This document shows, piece after piece, positions 19,531 through 28,797 of a DNA stretch of 60,739 bases. Under the pieces are notes generated by a model. It made no database searches, was not told where the DNA came from, and saw nothing but the letters and a program-made list of their open reading frames with translations. Location: positions 1 through 60,739 of the forward strand of contig JAILCX010000054.1 of the NCBI GenBank assembly GCA_024690205.1. The letters are read 5' to 3'. The stretch is from Lachnospiraceae bacterium. Lineage in GTDB: Bacteria; Bacillota; Clostridia; Lachnospirales; Lachnospiraceae. A program made the translations under genes and the position numbers. Every line of letters starts with the position of its first letter. Position 1 is the first letter of the stretch.

Positions 19531-20130
19531 TTAAAGAACACTCTTTATTCCGGCAAGGAATTCTTCATACGTTTCAAATGCGGGATACTGGGGATAATCC
19601 TTCTTGATCGCATCTGTTGTTCTAAAGAGGAAACCTGCTTTGCTTGCGCCTATCATCCCAAGATCATTAAAGCTGTCGCCCGCAGCAATGGTTTCAAATC
19701 CACAGGACTGGAGGGCCTTAACGGTGGTGAGCTTTGATTTATCGCATCTCATCTTAAATCCGGTGATCTCACCGCTTGGTGCAACTTCCAATGTGTTGCA
19801 AAAAAGTGAGGGCCATCCGAGCTTTTTCATAAGAGGCTTTGCAAATTGTTCAAAGGTGTCACTTAAGATTATCACCTGTGTTATGCTCCTTAGTTCGTCC
19901 AGGAACTCCTTTGCCCCCGAAAGCGGGTCTATTGTTGCAATTGTATCCTGGATCTCCTTGAGGCCCAGACCGTGCTCTTTGAGAATGTCGATCCTGAAGC
20001 GCATCAGCTTGTCATAATCGGGTTCATCCCTTGTAGTCTTTCTTAATTCGGGAATACCGGATGCTTCCGAAAAAGCGATCCAAATCTCGGGGACAAGTAC
20101 CCCTTCAAGGTCCAAACATACGATGTTCAT
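19531..20130 (-). CDS. thrH: ThrH-type phosphoserine phosphatase/phosphoserine:homoserine phosphotransferase
   Basis: A 199-residue HAD-superfamily enzyme that aligns along its length with Pseudomonas ThrH. It has the start CLDLEGVLVPEIWIAF (HAD motif I DLEG, nucleophile Asp), motif II VILSDTF, the conserved Lys and motif IV AAGDSFNDLGMI. ThrH removes phosphate from phosphoserine and can pass it to homoserine, linking serine and threonine synthesis in the cytoplasm. The ATG at 20130 has AGGAG upstream. It stands alone, convergent with clpB and divergent from rarA. A plain SerB-type phosphatase role is possible, but the VLVPEIWIAF signature favours ThrH. Confidence 0.85.
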   Translation of the reverse strand: MNIVCLDLEGVLVPEIWIAFSEASGIPELRKTTRDEPDYDKLMRFRIDILKEHGLGLKEIQDTIATIDPLSGAKEFLDELRSITQVIILSDTFEQFAKPLMKKLGWPSLFCNTLEVAPSGEITGFKMRCDKSKLTTVKALQSCGFETIAAGDSFNDLGMIGASKAGFLFRTTDAIKKDYPQYPAFETYEEFLAGIKSVL

Positions 20131-20208
20131 TTTGTAATACTCCTAACTGTTTATTTATATGATACCCACTGAAAAACAGAATAAATGGGCTTAATAATTA
20201 TATAGGTT

Positions 20209-20238
20209 TTGTATGTGCATTACAAGATATGATATACT
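20209..20238 (+). promoter_or_regulatory. rarA promoter, predicts a leaderless transcript
   Basis: TTGTAT (20209-20214), an 18-base spacer and TATACT (20233-20238). Only six bases separate the -10 from the rarA ATG at 20245, so transcription should start at or next to the A of the start codon. No ribosome binding site is present. Confidence 0.5.
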
Positions 20239-20244
20239 CTTTAA

Positions 20245-21570
20245 ATGGACTTATTCGAGTATATGTCTGAAAAGAACAAGGAGACCGAATCACCGCTTGC
20301 GGCAAGGATGCGTCCCGTGACACTTGATGAAGTGGTCGGGCAGCAGCACATTATAGGGAAGGACAAGCTCCTTTACCGTGCGATAAAAGCCGACAAGTTA
20401 AGTTCGATCATTTTTTACGGTCCTCCCGGAACAGGCAAGACTACGCTTGCCAAAGTTATCGCAAATACCACATCTGCGGAATTCATGCAGATAAACGCCA
20501 CTGTCGCTGGAAAAAAGGACATGGAGGAAGTGGTGGAAAAGGCCAAAGAACTTCTTGGGATGTATTCAAAAAAGACCATTTTGTTCATTGACGAGATCCA
20601 TCGCTTCAATAAAGGGCAGCAGGATTACCTTCTTCCTTTTGTCGAAGACGGAACGGTCATACTTATAGGTGCCACTACCGAAAACCCCTATTTTGAGGTA
20701 AACGGAGCTCTTATATCAAGGTCCATAATCTTTGAGCTTAAGCCGCTTTCGACAGATGATATCAAAGACCTTATCTTAAGGGCGGTAAATGACAAAGAAA
20801 AAGGACTTGGATCTTATGATGCCCTGATCGATGATGATGCGCTTGACTTTTTATCCGACAGGGCGGGCGGAGATGCAAGAAGTGCGCTTAACGCTATAGA
20901 ACTCGGAATCTTAACGACCGACAGATCCGATGACGGAAAGATACACATCACCCTTGAAGTAGCCGAGGAGTGTATCCAGAAAAAAGCTGTAAGATATGAT
21001 AAAAAAGGCGACAATCATTATGACACGATCTCTGCTTTCATAAAGAGTATGAGAGGCTCGGATCCGGATGCTGCCGTATACTACCTTTCAAGAATGCTTT
21101 ATGCAGGCGAGGATGTTACGTTTGTGGCACGCCGAATAATGGTTCACGCCGCAGAGGATGTGGGACTTGCAGATCCCCATGCACTTCAGGTCGCGGTAGC
21201 GGCTTCGCTTGCCGCAGAAAGAGTCGGTATGCCCGAAGCAAGGATAATCCTTGCGGAAGCAGCGATGTATGTTGCAACGGCTCCAAAGAGCAACTCCGTT
21301 GTTTGCGCGATAGATGCGGGAATGGAAGAAGTAGCAAGATCAGGCGATCTGCCGATCCCGGGTCATCTTCGCGATTCGCATTATAAGGGAGCTGCAAAGC
21401 TCGGGCGCGGTCTTGATTACCTATACCCGCACGACTTTGACAACAACTATGTTGATCAGCAGTACCTGCCAGATGAGATAAAAGACAAAAGGTTCTATAA
21501 CCCTTCGGATAACGCACACGAACGGGAGATCAAGGAACTTTTTAATAAATTTGGAAAAGACGGATATTAA
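20245..21570 (+). CDS. rarA: Replication-associated recombination protein A (RarA/MgsA)
   Basis: A 441-residue AAA+ ATPase of the clamp-loader clade, close to the family's usual 440-450. It acts at stalled replication forks and on ssDNA gaps, with SSB. Visible elements: the N-terminal PLAARMRPVTLDEVVGQQH, Walker A YGPPGTGKTT, Walker B LFIDEIHRFNKGQQD, sensor 1 GATTENPYFEV, and the C-terminal MgsA domain with SDPDAAVYYLSRML and GLGRGLDYLYPHDF-like motifs. No ribosome binding site precedes ATG 20245, and the promoter places the transcript start at that ATG. The DUF5722 gene begins 6 bases after its stop and may be cotranscribed. Confidence 0.96.
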   Translation: MDLFEYMSEKNKETESPLAARMRPVTLDEVVGQQHIIGKDKLLYRAIKADKLSSIIFYGPPGTGKTTLAKVIANTTSAEFMQINATVAGKKDMEEVVEKAKELLGMYSKKTILFIDEIHRFNKGQQDYLLPFVEDGTVILIGATTENPYFEVNGALISRSIIFELKPLSTDDIKDLILRAVNDKEKGLGSYDALIDDDALDFLSDRAGGDARSALNAIELGILTTDRSDDGKIHITLEVAEECIQKKAVRYDKKGDNHYDTISAFIKSMRGSDPDAAVYYLSRMLYAGEDVTFVARRIMVHAAEDVGLADPHALQVAVAASLAAERVGMPEARIILAEAAMYVATAPKSNSVVCAIDAGMEEVARSGDLPIPGHLRDSHYKGAAKLGRGLDYLYPHDFDNNYVDQQYLPDEIKDKRFYNPSDNAHEREIKELFNKFGKDGY

Positions 21571-21576
21571 TAATTC

Positions 21577-23484
21577 ATGGAAGACAATAAGGATCTGGAA
21601 TTTATAAATATGGAAGAAAAACCGGATGATAAGGATCAAAAAAAGACTCCGGTTAAACGCAAAAAGACTTCAAAGAGCCTTAAAAAGCCCTATATTATTG
21701 CAATTGCCGTAACTGCCACAGCGATCATCGCCGTAGGTGTTGTTCTTATCTTAAGAACACTGCATCATGAAACGGGAACGGGTACGGTAGCTACTCCGGT
21801 AGTAAATATAGAAGATATACTTGAACCGCTTCCTACCGAGATCGGTAATGACGGAGTGCTCGGGAGAGGAGTATTGGAACATATAGTGGGTGCCGGAAGA
21901 GCCGTAGAAAATGCGTATGCGCTCCGCCCGCCCACGGTAGAGCTTACCGAAGAGAACAAGAGCAATTTCGTAAAGATTAGCGAATGTAAGATAAATTCCG
22001 ATAACGGAAAGGTCTGCATAAAGACATCATCAAACGGGATACCCAAGTCAGATGATAAATTCTATTATCTTTTTGCAATCAATTCTTTTGATAACGGGAT
22101 CATCGAAGGAAACGATGCCATAGCAAAAACATATAAGACAGAGGACGGAGTACTTGAGTGTTCGCTCAACAAAGACAGTGCTTCATCAAGACTCTTTAAG
22201 AAGTTTGCCGTGGCGGTTAAGTTAGACGGACAATACGAACTTATAAGTACTTCTTCCTATATAACCAATCCCGAAGCATGTGCGAAGTATTCAAACGTTT
22301 TCATGGCTCCTGCTTCAAAAAAGGGTATCCTTATCGACTATACAAAGTATAAGACAGGACAGCTTGAGGATCTCGGAGTTAAGCAGGTAGCTATAAACTT
22401 CAGGATCCAGGATTTTATGGGTCCTTCGACGAATGCGCTTTTCCCTACGGTTAATTACTCATACGACGGAAAGACCTATGCATTTAACGGTGCGGCACTT
22501 TCCGGATTTGATGAGACCATAAGATATCTTACGGAAAAAGGCATCTCAGTTACTGTCATACTGCTTAACAGCTATTCGAGCAAGTATGTCAGCATGATAC
22601 ATCCGGATGCAAGGAGCAAGAACGTCTGCCCTTACTATATGTTTAACGGAGCTACCGAAGACGGTATCGAATACCTTGCAGCGGTCGGAAGCTTCTTCGC
22701 AGACAGATACTCGGGTTCCAAGCATGGACGCGTATCAAACTGGGTAATAGCAAATGAGATAAACGCCCGTAAAGAGTGGAACTACATGGCTTATACCGAT
22801 GTAGATACATACACAAAGGCCTATGCCGATGCATTCAGGGTTTTCTATAATGCGATAAAGAGTACTTCGGGTTCCGCCAGAGTATATATTTCGCTTGACC
22901 AGCAGTGGAACAGGGATCTGAAGAACAATCCAGACTATGACGGAAAAGACGTGACGGACTGCTTTAACGCTTATATCAAAGAACACGGAAACATTGACTG
23001 GGGAATAGCATATCATCCCTATAACGTACCGCTTACAAGCTGTAAGACTTGGGCTTCTTCAAAATATGTAAAGCATTCAGCAGATTCATCGATGATCTCG
23101 ATGCAGAACATTGAAGTATTGATCAACTACCTTAACCAGGAAGCATTTTTGGCACCGGACGGAAGCCACAGACACATAATGATAACGGAGCTTGGCTATA
23201 CGTCAACCGGCCAGGGATCGGAGTCTTTGCAGGCTGCCGCAATCGCCTATGCATTTTACAAGATAAACCACTATGCGGATATAGACGGACTGCTGCTTAA
23301 CAGACAGACCGATGATGCGACCGAGATCGCGCAGGGTCTTTCAACAGGTGTGACCACGCTTTCGGGTGCACAAAAGGCCTCATACGATGTCTTTAAATAT
23401 ATGGACACATCGGAGGCAGAATCACATATGGCATTTGCTAAATCAATAATAGGGATATCGGACTGGTCGGAGATAATGCGTTAG
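21577..23484 (+). CDS. DUF5722 family, TIM-barrel glycosidase-like membrane-anchored protein
   Basis: A 635-residue protein. It has a Lys-rich cytoplasmic start (1-45), one membrane span (about 46-65), a linker, and a large extracytoplasmic domain I assign to DUF5722. The second half (about 255-600) resembles clan A glycoside hydrolases: NWVIANEINAR offers the Asn-Glu acid/base pair and MITELGYTS the second Glu, in the right order and spacing. That would make it a surface glycosidase or carbohydrate binder. Its substrate is unknown. The gene starts six bases after rarA and its stop overlaps the convergent DUF4364 gene by 4 bases, with no terminator between. Confidence 0.65.
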   Translation: MEDNKDLEFINMEEKPDDKDQKKTPVKRKKTSKSLKKPYIIAIAVTATAIIAVGVVLILRTLHHETGTGTVATPVVNIEDILEPLPTEIGNDGVLGRGVLEHIVGAGRAVENAYALRPPTVELTEENKSNFVKISECKINSDNGKVCIKTSSNGIPKSDDKFYYLFAINSFDNGIIEGNDAIAKTYKTEDGVLECSLNKDSASSRLFKKFAVAVKLDGQYELISTSSYITNPEACAKYSNVFMAPASKKGILIDYTKYKTGQLEDLGVKQVAINFRIQDFMGPSTNALFPTVNYSYDGKTYAFNGAALSGFDETIRYLTEKGISVTVILLNSYSSKYVSMIHPDARSKNVCPYYMFNGATEDGIEYLAAVGSFFADRYSGSKHGRVSNWVIANEINARKEWNYMAYTDVDTYTKAYADAFRVFYNAIKSTSGSARVYISLDQQWNRDLKNNPDYDGKDVTDCFNAYIKEHGNIDWGIAYHPYNVPLTSCKTWASSKYVKHSADSSMISMQNIEVLINYLNQEAFLAPDGSHRHIMITELGYTSTGQGSESLQAAAIAYAFYKINHYADIDGLLLNRQTDDATEIAQGLSTGVTTLSGAQKASYDVFKYMDTSEAESHMAFAKSIIGISDWSEIMR

Positions 23485-23993
23485 AAAAGCTGCTTGACCA
23501 GATACTGATAGAGTTCCTGATTTTTCTTATTCCAGTTATCACAGATAGATATGGCTGTTTCCTCTATGGGTACGGAAATGGTCATATCTATTAATTTTAT
23601 ATCTTTGTCACGCGCAACAAGATGCGCTTCGTATTCGCCGCTTGTCGATTTGTAGTAATCCGCGGTTATCGAAACTTCATTTCTTAATTCTATCGAGTTC
23701 TTTTTAAAGAAAGAATTGATCTCTTCCTTTATCTTCGGGTTTATATCGTTTTCGAAAAAATGTATCGCATCAGCCCCTTCCTTGGTGAGCTTAAGATGCG
23801 TACGGTTTCTGAAAGACTGGGCCGTTACAAGCTTTGAATCAAGGAGCTCCCCTATGACCTGCTGAAGGGTCATAAAGTTCGTGTATTCCTTTTCTAGGAT
23901 AAAATCGCCTATCTGGGCTTTGGTAAGCGGAAAATCCACGCGGTCCAGCATGTAAAGAACTATGAGCTTGTATAATGTAAGTCTGTCTTTCAT
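23481..23993 (-). CDS. DUF4364 family protein (winged-helix-like)
   Basis: This 170-residue cytoplasmic protein matches DUF4364, a Clostridia-specific family. Its first 90 residues read like a winged-helix DNA-binding domain of the PadR/MarR class (TLYKLIVLYMLDRVDFPLTK, then a helix pair and HLKLTKEGADAIHFF). The C-terminal part is a small beta-rich domain. It is probably a transcriptional regulator, but no target is known. It is the last gene of a minus-strand run whose members are separated by 3 bases or overlap, and its tail overlaps the convergent DUF5722 gene by 4 bases. Confidence 0.75.
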   Translation of the reverse strand: MKDRLTLYKLIVLYMLDRVDFPLTKAQIGDFILEKEYTNFMTLQQVIGELLDSKLVTAQSFRNRTHLKLTKEGADAIHFFENDINPKIKEEINSFFKKNSIELRNEVSITADYYKSTSGEYEAHLVARDKDIKLIDMTISVPIEETAISICDNWNKKNQELYQYLVKQLF

Positions 23994-23996
23994 AAT

Positions 23997-25091
23997 CTAA
24001 TTTCCGGTCTTTGCACTTTGTTTTTTGCCCTTTATCAAGGAAGGGAGTTTTTCGCAAAGTGAAATAAGGTTCTTTATCACAAATGTCACTGTCGAAATGA
24101 CAACAAATTCTGCAAGGAAGAGTTTAAGGATATCAATGTTCGAATAAGGTCTTCCGACTACCTGGAGTGTCATGTAATCAATGATAACATGATGTACGAG
24201 GAAAAAGACATAGGTGTATGAGCAAAGTAAAGCTACAGCCTTCATGACTTTGGGAACCTTTGAAAACAATCCCTCAAGTCCGTTGAAGATAAGAAAGATC
24301 GATACGATCTGGATAAGGATCATAAGGCTGTCATCTATGGGAAGCCGGTTTGGCCAAAATACAAAGAAAAGCATTATGCATCCGCAAACAGCCATGAATG
24401 AACGCTTCGGGATCCTTTCAAGGACCGTTACAAGGAACATACCCATAAAGAAATCAAAGACCTTTACGGTAAAGTTTACAAAGCCGGGATTGGTGGCTGC
24501 ATATGACATATAAGGATAAGTCAATAATATGACTATGTAATAAGCAACCGAAACTCCGAGAGTTATCCATTTGTTTTTAAGGAGCGCCCACCGAAGAAAA
24601 GGAAAGATGATGTACATCATCACAAGGGCTCCAAGGAACCACTCGCCTATCCCGAGTGCATATGTCGGAACTCCATAGCTTGAAAGATAGGAGTCCATCC
24701 CGAGTATCGTAAAGATAAAGCAGACAGGATAGACCTTTCTTTGATAAATGGAAGATAAGGTCTCGCCTGTGAGAGCTATAAACGTTACCAGATAAAGCGC
24801 GTATACAACATAGAAGGGTATGAGGATCTTGATAAACCTGCTTTTATAGTATTCCTTAAGGGAAAAATCGCTTCTTTCCTTTGAAGAAAGCATGAGGCCT
24901 GCTCCGGACATCATGAAAAAGAGTCCGACACAGACCTTTGCAATGTGCATATTTGAGTTTTCATAAAGAACGCTCACGGATTCAAGCTGCCTTATGCCTT
25001 TAAGGTAGAGCGCGACCACCATGTGATAGTACACGATGCCGGCCATGGCCAAAAGACGCAGCACATCCATGAAGTAATATCTTTTTTTCAT
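23997..25091 (-). CDS. Acyltransferase family 3 membrane protein
   Basis: A 364-residue protein with about ten membrane spans. It has the family 3 (OafA/NodX/WecH-like) signature near the N-terminus: YFMDVLRLLAMAGIVYYHMVV, with the conserved Arg and His, followed by GLFFMMSGAGLML. Such enzymes move acyl groups, usually acetyl, from CoA across the membrane onto sugars of the wall or polysaccharides. The exact acceptor cannot be read. It starts 3 bases after malic enzyme and ends 3 bases before DUF4364, so it belongs to the same transcript, although no biochemical link to either is evident. Confidence 0.82.
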   Translation of the reverse strand: MKKRYYFMDVLRLLAMAGIVYYHMVVALYLKGIRQLESVSVLYENSNMHIAKVCVGLFFMMSGAGLMLSSKERSDFSLKEYYKSRFIKILIPFYVVYALYLVTFIALTGETLSSIYQRKVYPVCFIFTILGMDSYLSSYGVPTYALGIGEWFLGALVMMYIIFPFLRWALLKNKWITLGVSVAYYIVILLTYPYMSYAATNPGFVNFTVKVFDFFMGMFLVTVLERIPKRSFMAVCGCIMLFFVFWPNRLPIDDSLMILIQIVSIFLIFNGLEGLFSKVPKVMKAVALLCSYTYVFFLVHHVIIDYMTLQVVGRPYSNIDILKLFLAEFVVISTVTFVIKNLISLCEKLPSLIKGKKQSAKTGN

Positions 25092-25094
25092 GCT

Positions 25095-26246
25095 TTATTT
25101 TATGTGCTTTTTAACAGCCTCGGCAACCTTTATCGCAACTTCGGGATTGAATGCTTCAGGCATAATATTGTCTTCGTTAAGATCTTCGTCTTTAACCAAA
25201 GATGCAATGGCCAAAGCGGCTGAAAGCTTCATTTCTTCTGTTATCTGGGGAGCTCTTCCTTCAAGGGCACCCTTGAAGATACCGGGGAATGCAACAACAT
25301 TGTTGATCTGATTGGGGAAATCAGAGCGTCCTGTTCCGACGATACGTGCACCGGCTTCTTTTGCTTCGTCGGGCATGATCTCGGGAACGGGATTAGCCAT
25401 CGCAAAGATGATGGCATCCTTGTTCATGCTGCGTACCATATCCTTTGTAACGATCCCGGGAGCGGAAACTCCGATGAATACATCTGCGCCCTTAAGAGCG
25501 TCTGCAAGTGAACCGCTTATTCCTTCGGGATTTGTAACGCTCACCATTTTTTCCTGCATCCAGTTAAGACCGTGAGCGCCTTTGGCAATAATTCCTTTTG
25601 AATTGCAAAGGATTATGTTCTTAAAGCCGTATGACATAAGGAGTTTGCAAATGGCGATACCTGCGGCACCTGCGCCGGAGATAACTACTTTACTTGTTGC
25701 GATATCCTTTTTGATTATCTTGTAAGCATTTATAAGGCCGGACAGAACAACGATCGCGGTACCGTGCTGGTCATCGTGGAAAACGGGGATGTTAAGGGTG
25801 GCCTTCAGTCTTTCTTCTATCTCAAAACATCTTGGAGCCGAGATATCCTCAAGATTTATTCCGCCGTAGGAAGGAGCGATGTAGGTAACAGCTTTGATGA
25901 TCTCTTCGGTATCCTGAGTGTCAAGACAGATGGGAACAGCGTTTACTCCGCCGAATTCCTTAAAAAGAACGGCCTTTCCTTCCATAACGGGCATTGCTGC
26001 CTCAGGTCCGATGTTTCCAAGTCCCAGAACGGCGCTTCCGTCAGAAACAACAGCGATCGTATTTGCCTTCATCGTGTATTTGTAAGCAAGCTCCTTATCC
26101 TTGGCTATCAGTTTGCAGGGTTCTGCAACACCGGGAGTATAGGCAAGTGCCAGGTCTTCTCTGGTCTTTACCGGAGCTTTTGATTCCGTAGTGATCTTTC
26201 CGTTCCACTGCTCGTGGAGCATGAGGGATTTTTCGTTCGTGTTCAT
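25095..26246 (-). CDS. NAD(P)-dependent malic enzyme (short form)
   Basis: A 383-residue cytoplasmic enzyme that oxidatively decarboxylates malate to pyruvate and CO2. It is the compact prokaryotic form without the phosphotransacetylase tail. It shows [12 protein letters not shown], the catalytic Tyr/Lys region, the metal and substrate segment [14 protein letters not shown], the dinucleotide motif [15 protein letters not shown], and [14 protein letters not shown]. Whether NAD or NADP is preferred is not clear from the motif. It overlaps the upstream LytTR regulator by 4 bases, a coupling that suggests the regulator is coproduced rather than that it controls this gene. Confidence 0.93.
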   Translation of the reverse strand: MNTNEKSLMLHEQWNGKITTESKAPVKTREDLALAYTPGVAEPCKLIAKDKELAYKYTMKANTIAVVSDGSAVLGLGNIGPEAAMPVMEGKAVLFKEFGGVNAVPICLDTQDTEEIIKAVTYIAPSYGGINLEDISAPRCFEIEERLKATLNIPVFHDDQHGTAIVVLSGLINAYKIIKKDIATSKVVISGAGAAGIAICKLLMSYGFKNIILCNSKGIIAKGAHGLNWMQEKMVSVTNPEGISGSLADALKGADVFIGVSAPGIVTKDMVRSMNKDAIIFAMANPVPEIMPDEAKEAGARIVGTGRSDFPNQINNVVAFPGIFKGALEGRAPQITEEMKLSAALAIASLVKDEDLNEDNIMPEAFNPEVAIKVAEAVKKHIK

Positions 26247-26977
26247 TTGCTTTCGTTTTCCTTCCTTATATAATCCATAGCTTCTTTTATAGCTTTTTTG
26301 CCTGATAAAGTGACGGGAAATGACAATCCGCTTTTTAATGTTACCTTAAAAGGGGAGTACTTTTCAATATAAAGTGCATTGATGACCGTAGAGGGATTTA
26401 TATGTGCATAATGCGTGTAGCAGTTAAGAGTCGTAAAAAAGTTAGTCATCGTATCGATGACGGGTATGGATGTACCGTCCTTTAAATATACATAAAGCCC
26501 GTTTTTTTCGGTTTTGACATAGACGATGTCATCTTCGAAAACATAGTAAGTTTCGGTATTGTGACGTATCTCGATGGTGGGTGCCTGATCGGCTTCTATC
26601 TTTATGGCTTTATCAAGGATTTCGGAAAGTTCGGCTTTGATGATCGGCTTATTTATAAAAAGGATGTTCGGAGGATAGTTTCCAAGTTCAACGGCCTTTT
26701 TTGCATAATCATTTTTGGAAGAGCAAAGAACTATGGGTGCGGTAACTCCCTCGTCGCAAAGATCAAGAGCAAACTCAAAACCGTTTTCGGAGTCATCGAC
26801 AAGGTCGATAAAGAAAAGATCGTAGGATTTACGCTTGGGAAATAAAAGCGCGCCTTCCCCGAAAGAATCTGTATAAAAAACGCCGGAAGTGTTCATCCTG
26901 GCGTCCGATTCCCGGCCAAGCAGCCGCTCCAGCTGCTTTCTGTCCGCAACATTGTCATCACAAATGGCGATATGCAT
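26243..26977 (-). CDS. LytTR-family response regulator
   Basis: A 244-residue response regulator. It has a receiver domain (1-125; acidic pair CDDN, phospho-acceptor Asp in LFFIDLVDD, Lys in FINKP) followed by a LytTR DNA-binding domain (about 135-240; EDDIVYVKTEKNGLYVYL). It resembles AgrA/LytR-type regulators of virulence, bacteriocin or wall genes. No cognate histidine kinase is next to it, so it is an orphan here. It sits in the argG-led minus-strand run, 9 bases after DUF1294, and shares ATGA with malic enzyme. Confidence 0.88.
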   Translation of the reverse strand: MHIAICDDNVADRKQLERLLGRESDARMNTSGVFYTDSFGEGALLFPKRKSYDLFFIDLVDDSENGFEFALDLCDEGVTAPIVLCSSKNDYAKKAVELGNYPPNILFINKPIIKAELSEILDKAIKIEADQAPTIEIRHNTETYYVFEDDIVYVKTEKNGLYVYLKDGTSIPVIDTMTNFFTTLNCYTHYAHINPSTVINALYIEKYSPFKVTLKSGLSFPVTLSGKKAIKEAMDYIRKENESK

Positions 26978-26986
26978 ACCCTAACC

Positions 26987-27289
26987 TCAGATCGTATGAA
27001 TGTCCCAGGGTCCAAAGAACAAAAAAAGCACGAGGATGACCTGGAGTCCCAGTATTACGGGCATACCGATAGTGAATTTCCTGTGCCTTGTCTTGTGCCG
27101 GAAAAGATACATGCCCGCAAGGGAGCCGACACTTCCTCCCATAAACGCAAGAAGAAAAAGGGTGGCTTCCGGAATACGGAAGCCCCTTTTTCTGGCTTTT
27201 AATTTGTCGATCCCCATAAAGAGGAATCCTATCAGATTTATCGTCCCCAAATAAATAAGGATAAATGCAGTGACTGACAGCTGTGTCAT
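26987..27289 (-). CDS. DUF1294 family small membrane protein
   Basis: A 100-residue protein with about three hydrophobic segments. The middle motif KLKARKRGFRIPEATLFLLA, followed by GGSVGSLAGMYLFRHKT, is diagnostic of DUF1294. The function of the family is not established. It lies between argG (15 bases after its stop) and the LytTR regulator (9 bases before it) in one direction and without a terminator, so it is probably on the argG transcript. Confidence 0.85.
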   Translation of the reverse strand: MTQLSVTAFILIYLGTINLIGFLFMGIDKLKARKRGFRIPEATLFLLAFMGGSVGSLAGMYLFRHKTRHRKFTIGMPVILGLQVILVLFLFFGPWDIHTI

Positions 27290-27304
27290 GTTTATAAGAT
27301 CCTG

Positions 27305-28528
27305 TTACAGAAGCTTTTCACCGCGGTCCATCTTCTTCATTGCACGAACCTTGGTAGAAAGACCGAAGAGGTTGATGAAACCTTCGGCATCATGATGATC
27401 GTAAAGGTCGCCTGTTGTGAATGAAGCGATCTTTTCATCATAAAGTGAGTAAGGAGAAGTTGTACCTGCTTTGATGATGTTTCCTTTATAAAGGGTAAGC
27501 TTAACTTCGCCTGTTACATATTCCTGGGTCTTGTCGATGAATGCCTGTACGGCTTCCCTTAAAGGAGTGAACCACTTTCCTTCGTAAACGATCTGTGCAA
27601 AGAGGTTGCCCATGTCAAGCTTAACCTTTGTGGTCTCGCGGTCAAGGATGAGCTCCTCAAGCTGCTGGTGAGCTTCGTAAAGGATCGTTCCGCCGGGTGT
27701 TTCATAAACTCCGCGGCTCTTCATTCCGACAACTCTGTTTTCTACTATATCAACTATGCCGATGCCGTGCTTTCCGCCAAGTTCGTTGAGCTTGCGGATG
27801 ATATCGGAAACCTTCATCTTTTCTCCGTTTACGGCAGTGGGCACACCCTTTTCAAAGGTGATGCTTATTGTTTCGCCCTGATCGGGTGCCTTTTCGGGAG
27901 TAACTCCCAGTACAAGAAGGTGATCGAAGTTGGGCTTGTTTGCGGGATCCTCAAGCTCAAGTCCTTCATGAGAGATGTGCCAGAGGTTTCTGTCACGGCT
28001 GTATGAAGAATCTGCGCTGAAGGGAAGATCGATACCGTGCTGTTTGCAGTATTCGATCTCGGACTCACGTGAATCAAGTGTCCATTTATCGCTTCTCCAG
28101 GCTGCGATGATCTTGATATCGGGAGCAAAAGCCTTGATACCAAGCTCGAATCTTATCTGGTCGTTTCCTTTTCCCGTTGCACCGTGGCAGATAGCTGTTG
28201 CGCCTTCCTTACGTGCAATCTCGACGAGCTTCTTTGCGATAAGAGGTCTTGCCATAGATGTACCGAGAAGATACTTGTTCTCATATACTGCGTGAGCCTT
28301 AACACAGGGCATGATATATTCGTCTGCGAATTCATCCGTAACATCGAGGATGTAAAGCTTTTCGGCACCGCAGTACTTTGCTCTTTCCTCGAGGTGATCA
28401 AGCTCTTCGGCCTGTCCGCAGTCTATGCAGACACAGATGACTTCGTAATCATAGTTTTCCTTTAACCAGGGAATGATGGCGGTAGTATCAAGTCCGCCGG
28501 AATACGCAAGAATTACTTTTTCTTTCAT
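27305..28528 (-). CDS. argG: Argininosuccinate synthase
   Basis: This 407-residue enzyme joins citrulline and aspartate with ATP, the penultimate step of arginine synthesis. It starts [13 protein letters not shown], the P-loop-like PPi motif, and carries [19 protein letters not shown], [10 protein letters not shown] and [12 protein letters not shown] segments typical of ArgG. The start is ATG 28528, with GGAG 10 bases upstream and directly preceding the conserved first strand; a longer reading from 28573 would add unlikely residues. It is divergent from argC, with a shared ARG-box-like region between, and appears to head a six-gene minus-strand run. argH is not in the window. Confidence 0.96.
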   Translation of the reverse strand: MKEKVILAYSGGLDTTAIIPWLKENYDYEVICVCIDCGQAEELDHLEERAKYCGAEKLYILDVTDEFADEYIMPCVKAHAVYENKYLLGTSMARPLIAKKLVEIARKEGATAICHGATGKGNDQIRFELGIKAFAPDIKIIAAWRSDKWTLDSRESEIEYCKQHGIDLPFSADSSYSRDRNLWHISHEGLELEDPANKPNFDHLLVLGVTPEKAPDQGETISITFEKGVPTAVNGEKMKVSDIIRKLNELGGKHGIGIVDIVENRVVGMKSRGVYETPGGTILYEAHQQLEELILDRETTKVKLDMGNLFAQIVYEGKWFTPLREAVQAFIDKTQEYVTGEVKLTLYKGNIIKAGTTSPYSLYDEKIASFTTGDLYDHHDAEGFINLFGLSTKVRAMKKMDRGEKLL

Positions 28529-28584
28529 GATGTATCGTCTCCTTAAATAATGAATAAATGATTTGTTTTTCAAGTCCAGGGTTC

Positions 28585-28613
28585 ATATTACAACATATAT
28601 ATGTGATTTGCAA
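28585..28613 (-). promoter_or_regulatory. argG promoter
   Basis: On the minus strand TTGCAA (28613-28608), a 17-base spacer and TAATAT (28590-28585). The leader to ATG 28528 is about 50 bases. An ARG-box-like site lies just upstream of the -35. Confidence 0.7.
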
Positions 28614-28620
28614 GAGGTTT

Positions 28621-28713
28621 TATGCATAAAAATTTATCAATCTTTAAAAAATATGCATATTTTGATGAATATACTTGATATTTATGCAATGATAGTGTAT
28701 ATTGTTGCATAAA
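28621..28713. promoter_or_regulatory. Divergent arg operator region with several ARG-box-like sites
   Basis: Between argG and argC, TGCAT-based motifs repeat. TATGCATAAAAATTTATC lies at 28621-28638. ATGCATATTTTGATGAAT lies at 28653-28670. TTGCATAAATATCAAG (minus strand) covers 28674-28689. A perfect inverted repeat TTTATGCAA (28681-28689)/TTGCATAAA (28705-28713) spans the argC promoter. The first resembles the B. subtilis AhrC box (ATGAATAAAAATTCA) with Cys-type half-sites TGCAT. They are proposed ArgR/AhrC sites, so both promoters would be shut off when arginine is plentiful. Confidence 0.6.
28675..28703 (+). promoter_or_regulatory. argC promoter
   Basis: TTGATA (28675-28680), a 17-base spacer and TATATT (28698-28703). 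One arm of the TTTATGCAA inverted repeat lies in the spacer and the other directly after the -10, a classic repressor arrangement. The leader to ATG 28798 is about 88 bases. Confidence 0.75.
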
Positions 28714-28797
28714 CGTAGTCGGCGAAGCAGGATATATTGTAAATTAGTATTCATAATAGTAGAATATGAAGGATAGCGTTTTATAGAGGAAAACAAC

